Origin: an uncultured Oscillospiraceae bacterium
GTDB lineage: Bacteria; Bacillota_A; Clostridia; Oscillospirales; Oscillospiraceae
DNA length: 8,431 nt
Assembly (NCBI GenBank): GCA_934667865.1
Contig: CAKUMR010000038.1
Span: forward strand, 1-8,431
Direction of reading: 5' to 3'
The notes below the pieces were generated by a model, which made no database searches, was not told the DNA's origin, and saw only the letters and a program-made list of their open reading frames with translations. Numbering within the stretch: position 1 is the stretch's first letter; every line of letters begins with the position of its first letter. The translations under genes and the position numbers were made by a program. Shown here one piece after another: positions 5,593 to 8,431 of the stretch.

Positions 5593-6372
5593 TTACTGCG
5601 GGTCCATCGCCTCATGAAGCTGCTGAGTGATGGCGCCGCGGAAAATGCGTCCGGCGTGCGTATGCAGCGTGTTGAGCGCGCCGGCGGAGTGCTTCATCTC
5701 CACCTTGCCGGGCATGAAAAGATCCTGATCGAGGATATATTTGACCTCCTTGTCCTCCACGCCGCTGCGCTTGACCAGGCCGGGACCGACGTGCAGCTTC
5801 AGCCTGCAGCCGCCGGCCAGCGACATCTCCACATCCTGCGAAGCGCGCTGAAAAGCGCTCTCGCGCACGTCGTCCTCGCCCAGCAGTCCCAGATAGGCCG
5901 GCTGGAACAGCGCGGAGAACGGCACGTCCTCCAGCTCCAGTGCCCGGCGGGAGAAGATGTTGATATAGCGCAGGCCGATGCGCTCAAAATATGCCGGATG
6001 GTAGACCTCGATAAAATCCGCCAGCACCTCGTCCAGCCGGCGGGCGAAGTCCTCCCAGCTGGAATAGGCGGGAGTCGCCAGCGACACGAAGCCGTTGGTC
6101 AGATTGACCTTCCAGCGGCCGTCGGCGCTCACAAACTGAAAATTGATCACATCTGGCTGCGGCTCCGGGCGCACACCCTGCGGCGTCTGCGTCAGCTTGG
6201 GCGGCTGCTTTTCCACATTGCGGGAATAGCGGGGATAGTTTTCCCGGATCCGCTCCTGAAAATCCGCGGGCTCCGACGCGCCGATGCGCAGAATGGTCGG
6301 AAAACGAAGCTGGCAGATCACCTCCGCAAGCTGCGCTTTTGCATAGTAGACGTGTTCACATTCCATAAACAT
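5593..6372 (-). CDS. TIGR04255 family protein
   Basis: A 259-residue soluble protein with the hallmarks I recall for TIGR04255, a sporadically distributed bacterial family of about 250-270 residues without known function. These are an N-terminal LAEVICQLRFPTILRI segment, a PADFQERIRENYPRY region, a central SWEDFARRLDEVLADFIEVY helix, and a RIGLRYINIF strand near 135-144. No signal peptide, membrane segment or catalytic motif is apparent. The ATG at 6372 is preferred: GAGG (6382-6385) lies 9 bases upstream, whereas the ATG at 6387 would leave only about 8 bases of leader without a Shine-Dalgarno. It is the first gene of the operon with the YugP-like peptidase, 12 bases apart. Family assignment rests on recall of the motif pattern. 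Confidence 0.78.
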   Translation of the reverse strand: MFMECEHVYYAKAQLAEVICQLRFPTILRIGASEPADFQERIRENYPRYSRNVEKQPPKLTQTPQGVRPEPQPDVINFQFVSADGRWKVNLTNGFVSLATPAYSSWEDFARRLDEVLADFIEVYHPAYFERIGLRYINIFSRRALELEDVPFSALFQPAYLGLLGEDDVRESAFQRASQDVEMSLAGGCRLKLHVGPGLVKRSGVEDKEVKYILDQDLFMPGKVEMKHSAGALNTLHTHAGRIFRGAITQQLHEAMDPQ

Positions 6373-6401
6373 GATGCATCGCCTCATTTCATTTTTTCTG
6401 A

Positions 6402-6430
6402 ATTATAGCACGAAGGGCGAGCGGATGCAA
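6402..6430 (-). promoter_or_regulatory. Promoter of the TIGR04255-YugP operon
   Basis: On the minus strand, TTGCAT (6425-6430), a 17-base spacer and a perfect TATAAT (6402-6407), preceded by TGC (extended -10). The expected start is near 6395, about 23 bases before the ATG at 6372. Confidence 0.8.
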
Positions 6431-6502
6431 GCATGCGCGCCCGCGCATAATTTCTCCTTTTTTCCACAACCTAGGAAAAATACCGCATACGGAGGACGGG
6501 CA

Positions 6503-7969
6503 ATGGATTCTCTTTGGATAAAGACCAGCGAATCGGCGGCGCGGCCGCCGCTCTACGGCGACACGGAAACCGAGGTCGCGGTGATCGGCGGCGGCATGGC
6601 GGGAATTCTGACGGCGCTCTTTTTGCAGGAGCACGGCGTGCGCACGGTGGTGCTGGAGGCCGGGCGCACCGGCGCGGGCACGACCTGCCGCACCACCGCC
6701 AAGCTGACGAGCCAGCACGGCGCGATCTACGCGGAGCTTCTTGAGTGCTTCGGGCGGGAAAAGGCGCAGATGTATGCCCGTGCCAACCAGCGCGCCATTG
6801 AAAGCTACCGCCGCGTAATCGAAAAATACCGCATTTCCTGTGATTTTGGGGAAACGGATGCCCTGCTCTACTCTCACGCCCATGAGGACGTGATGCGCCG
6901 TGAGGCCGAGGCCGCCGCCTCTCTGGGACTGCCCGCCTCCTTCACGAGCCGGCTTGAGCTGCCGCTGCGCATCAGCGGCGCGGTGCGTTTTACAGGGCAG
7001 GCGCAGCTCCATCCGCTGAAATTTCTCTATCCTCTGGCAGACCTGCTGACGGTCTACGAGCGCACGCCCGCCGAGCGTGTGGAGGAACACACCGTTTTCA
7101 CGCCGAAGGGGCGCGTCAAAGCGGGCAAGATCGTCTTTGCCTGTCACTACCCCTTCGTCAACTTCCCCGGCCTGTATTTTGCGCGGATGCATCAGGAGCG
7201 CTCCTATGTGCTGGCGCTGGAGAACGCGCCCCTGCCGCAGGGCGTTTACTACGGCTACGAGGACTATGCCTATTCTCTGCGCCGCTGGGGAAACGTCACG
7301 CTGCTGGGCGGCGGCGCGCACCGCACAGGCGAAAACCCGGACGGCGGGCACTACCGTGAGCTGCGCGAGGCGGCAAAGATCCTATTCCCGGAGAGCCGCG
7401 AGATCGCGCACTGGTCGGCGCAGGACTGCATGACCGCCTCCGGCGTGCCGTATATCGGGCAGTTCTCGAAGAAAAATCCGGATTTTCTGGTCGCGACCGG
7501 CTTCGGCAAATGGGGCATGACCAGCGCGATGGCGGCGGCGGAAATTCTGACCGGACTGATCTGCGACGGGGCGCACCCGGACACTGCGATCTTCGATCCG
7601 ACGGTGCTTTCCCAGCAGCGCGCGGACAAGGTGGCCGCCGAGGGCGCGCACGCGGTGAAGGGCCTTGCCCGCCGCGTCCTGCACGGGAATCTGCCGCTGC
7701 CGGAGGAGCTTCCGGTCGGCCACGGCGGCCCGGCGCTGGTGGACGGGAAGCAGATGGGCGTGTACCGCGCCTCGGAAACGGAATACTATGCGGTGGACCT
7801 TGCCTGTCCGCACCTCGGCTGCCGGCTGGAATGGAACCCGGACGAGAAAAGCTGGGACTGTCCCTGCCACGGTTCGCGCTTTGATTACCGCGGCAATCGT
7901 CTGAACGTTCCGGCGCAGACGGCGCTGAACGCCTGCCGTCTGCCGCCCCGTCCGGACGCAAGGGCATGA
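6503..7969 (+). CDS. FAD-dependent oxidoreductase with C-terminal Rieske 2Fe-2S domain (YhfW-like)
   Basis: A 488-residue two-domain protein. Residues 23-390 form a DAO-type FAD domain: a beta strand leads into the dinucleotide-binding GGGMAG (Gly29, Gly31, Gly34), Glu52 ends the second strand where the FAD ribose is bound, and GAGTTCRTTAKLTSQHG follows. A C-terminal motif GFGKWGMTSAMAAAEIL closes the FAD site. The Rieske domain occupies the last 75 residues or so: Cys435-x-His437 and Cys453-x-x-His456 are the cluster ligands. Cys440 and Cys455 are placed as in disulfide-containing Rieske proteins. Layout and length resemble Bacillus YhfW (about 509 residues); substrate and electron partner are unknown. 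No signal peptide is present, so it is cytosolic. GGAGG (6491-6495) lies 7 bases before the ATG. No promoter stands out; CATAAT at 6446 is a weak candidate -10. Confidence 0.9.
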   Translation: MDSLWIKTSESAARPPLYGDTETEVAVIGGGMAGILTALFLQEHGVRTVVLEAGRTGAGTTCRTTAKLTSQHGAIYAELLECFGREKAQMYARANQRAIESYRRVIEKYRISCDFGETDALLYSHAHEDVMRREAEAAASLGLPASFTSRLELPLRISGAVRFTGQAQLHPLKFLYPLADLLTVYERTPAERVEEHTVFTPKGRVKAGKIVFACHYPFVNFPGLYFARMHQERSYVLALENAPLPQGVYYGYEDYAYSLRRWGNVTLLGGGAHRTGENPDGGHYRELREAAKILFPESREIAHWSAQDCMTASGVPYIGQFSKKNPDFLVATGFGKWGMTSAMAAAEILTGLICDGAHPDTAIFDPTVLSQQRADKVAAEGAHAVKGLARRVLHGNLPLPEELPVGHGGPALVDGKQMGVYRASETEYYAVDLACPHLGCRLEWNPDEKSWDCPCHGSRFDYRGNRLNVPAQTALNACRLPPRPDARA

Positions 7970-7986
7970 TAAAAAACGGAACCGGC

Positions 7987-8030
7987 GCAGCTTGTCAAAA
8001 AAGTTCTTTCGGACTTTTTTGGCAAGCTGC
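7987..8030 (+). repeat. 20-bp hairpin downstream of the FAD-Rieske gene
   Basis: Bases 7987-8006 pair with 8011-8030 over 20 bp with two G-U pairs and a TTTC loop; six A residues pair with six T residues inside the stem. No T-run follows, so it is not a canonical terminator, although its inner GTTC/GGAC stem with the T6 run could work as a short one. It may instead be a REP-like intergenic palindrome or a 3' mRNA stabiliser. Confidence 0.6.
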
Positions 8031-8033
8031 CTG

Positions 8034-8077
8034 CAAAATTGCAAAATCAATATTTGTAGTATTATTTTGCAATTTTG
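8034..8077 (+). repeat. AT-rich 18-bp hairpin
   Basis: CAAAATTGCAAAAT (8034-8047) pairs perfectly with 8064-8077. After a single bulged C (8048), AATA (8049-8052) pairs with TATT (8060-8063), leaving a seven-base loop. It begins four bases after the previous hairpin. GCTGCG just downstream (8081-8086) can also pair with CGCAGC (7986-7991) at the base of the previous hairpin. Confidence 0.55.
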
Positions 8078-8102
8078 ATCGCTGCGGCGGGTGATTGAAC
8101 GC

Positions 8103-8140
8103 GAAAGGAAACCCTGACGGTTTCCTTTCATTCTTTTCTT
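8103..8140 (+). terminator. Probable intrinsic terminator for the FAD-Rieske transcript
   Basis: A perfect 11-bp stem GAAAGGAAACC (8103-8113) with 8119-8129, loop CTGAC, followed by ATTCTTTTCTT. The tail is pyrimidine- and T-rich but interrupted, so termination strength is uncertain. Confidence 0.5.
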
Positions 8141-8183
8141 CCCTCCGAAACTTTCAGCAAGACAGTTTTTTGACAGTCTGAGC

Positions 8184-8214
8184 AAAACCGGCGCACCGTG
8201 GGTGCGCCGGTTTT
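8184..8214 (+). terminator. Perfect GC-rich hairpin with A4/T4 ends, bidirectional terminator-like
   Basis: AAAACCGGCGCACC (8184-8197) pairs perfectly with 8201-8214 around GTG. The symmetric A and T ends are typical of bidirectional terminators, so a minus-strand gene may converge from the right beyond the window. The final T-run is only four bases. Confidence 0.55.
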
Positions 8215-8273
8215 ATGCGGCTGTTTGCATTATCGCTATTTGTCAATGTCTGAATGGCAGAACCAGTCCAAAG

Positions 8274-8431
8274 CCTCCCCTGTGCAAGGGGAGGTGGCGC
8301 GAAGCGCCGGAGGGGTTGACGGGAAAATTTGTTAAATAGCAAGCAGAATATTTTACAATCCCCCCAGTCAGCTTCGCTGACAGTTCTCGCTGCGGCTCGG
8401 TCACGGCGCGGCTCTGATATGCCACCGGCAT
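8274..8431. repeat. Palindromic interspersed repeat, right part cut by window edge
   Basis: A chain of small palindromes: CCTCCCCT/AGGGGAGG (8274-8281 with 8287-8294), GGCGC-GAA-GCGCC (8296-8308), and GTCAGC-TTC-GCTGAC (8367-8381). GGAGGGGTTG (8309-8318) can pair with CAATCCCCCC (8356-8365) with one mismatch and one G-U across an AT-rich 37-base loop. The window ends in ATGCC-ACC-GGCAT (8419-8431). I recall closely similar non-coding repeats scattered through Oscillospiraceae genomes, but cannot confirm copy number here. No convincing coding potential is present. Confidence 0.6.

Noticed and set aside
4804..6408. Plus-strand open frame (534 codons) antisense to the YugP and TIGR04255 genes
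   Set aside because: Same shadow-frame composition. It starts directly after the lipoprotein stop and runs through that gene's terminator, with no ribosome-binding site.
7296..8185. Minus-strand open frames antisense to the FAD-Rieske gene
   Set aside because: Pro/Arg/Ser-rich low-complexity translations opposite a gene with intact FAD and Rieske motifs; shadow frames.
8274..8383. CRISPR-like array of short palindromes
   Set aside because: The palindromes differ in sequence, and there are no regularly spaced identical repeats or spacers.
8243..8431. Minus-strand small protein of 62 codons at the right edge
   Set aside because: It is translated from the palindromic repeat, has no ribosome-binding site, and resembles spurious repeat-derived hypothetical proteins.

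Overview
The window looks like chromosomal DNA of a GC-rich, anaerobic gut Firmicute, most likely an Oscillospiraceae/Ruminococcaceae-type clostridium. The reasons are strong GGAGG ribosome-binding sites, sigma-A-like promoters with TGN-extended -10 boxes, a set of families common in Clostridia (DUF2207, DUF2974, DUF2500, YugP-type peptidase, YhfW-like oxidoreductase), and palindromic intergenic repeats of a type I recall from that group. The species assignment is inference. No mobile-element genes, CRISPR arrays, rRNA or tRNA are visible.

Layout from left to right. (1) A minus-strand two-gene operon: a secreted/membrane DUF2207 protein (493-2271) followed by a YfbR-type HD-domain 5'-deoxynucleotidase (1-483, cut by the window edge), driven by a promoter at 2305-2333. 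(2) Divergent from it, a plus-strand DUF2974 alpha/beta-hydrolase-like gene (2460-3566) with its own strong promoter and a 19-bp terminator. (3) A convergent minus-strand DUF2500 membrane protein (3654-4019). (4) A plus-strand unit with lower GC by eye: a near-consensus promoter, a long structured RNA leader (about 4148-4314) and a small Ser/Glu-rich lipoprotein gene (4333-4803) with its own terminator. (5) A minus-strand operon of a TIGR04255-family protein (5593-6372) and a YugP-like membrane zinc metallopeptidase (4846-5580), from a near-consensus promoter at 6402-6430. (6) A divergent plus-strand FAD-dependent oxidoreductase fused to a C-terminal Rieske 2Fe-2S domain (6503-7969). (7) A 462-base gene-free tail with four perfect or near-perfect hairpins and the start of a palindromic interspersed repeat.

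The genes do not form one obvious pathway; this is ordinary core or accessory clostridial chromosome. The most unusual part is the leader of the lipoprotein gene. The predicted transcript begins on the first base of a roughly 34-bp imperfect stem that encloses two abutting hairpins (a three-way junction). It is followed by two mutually exclusive hairpins, one of which is an intrinsic terminator ending just before the Shine-Dalgarno sequence. That is the architecture of a riboswitch, attenuator or terminated small RNA, and I do not recognise it as a known class.
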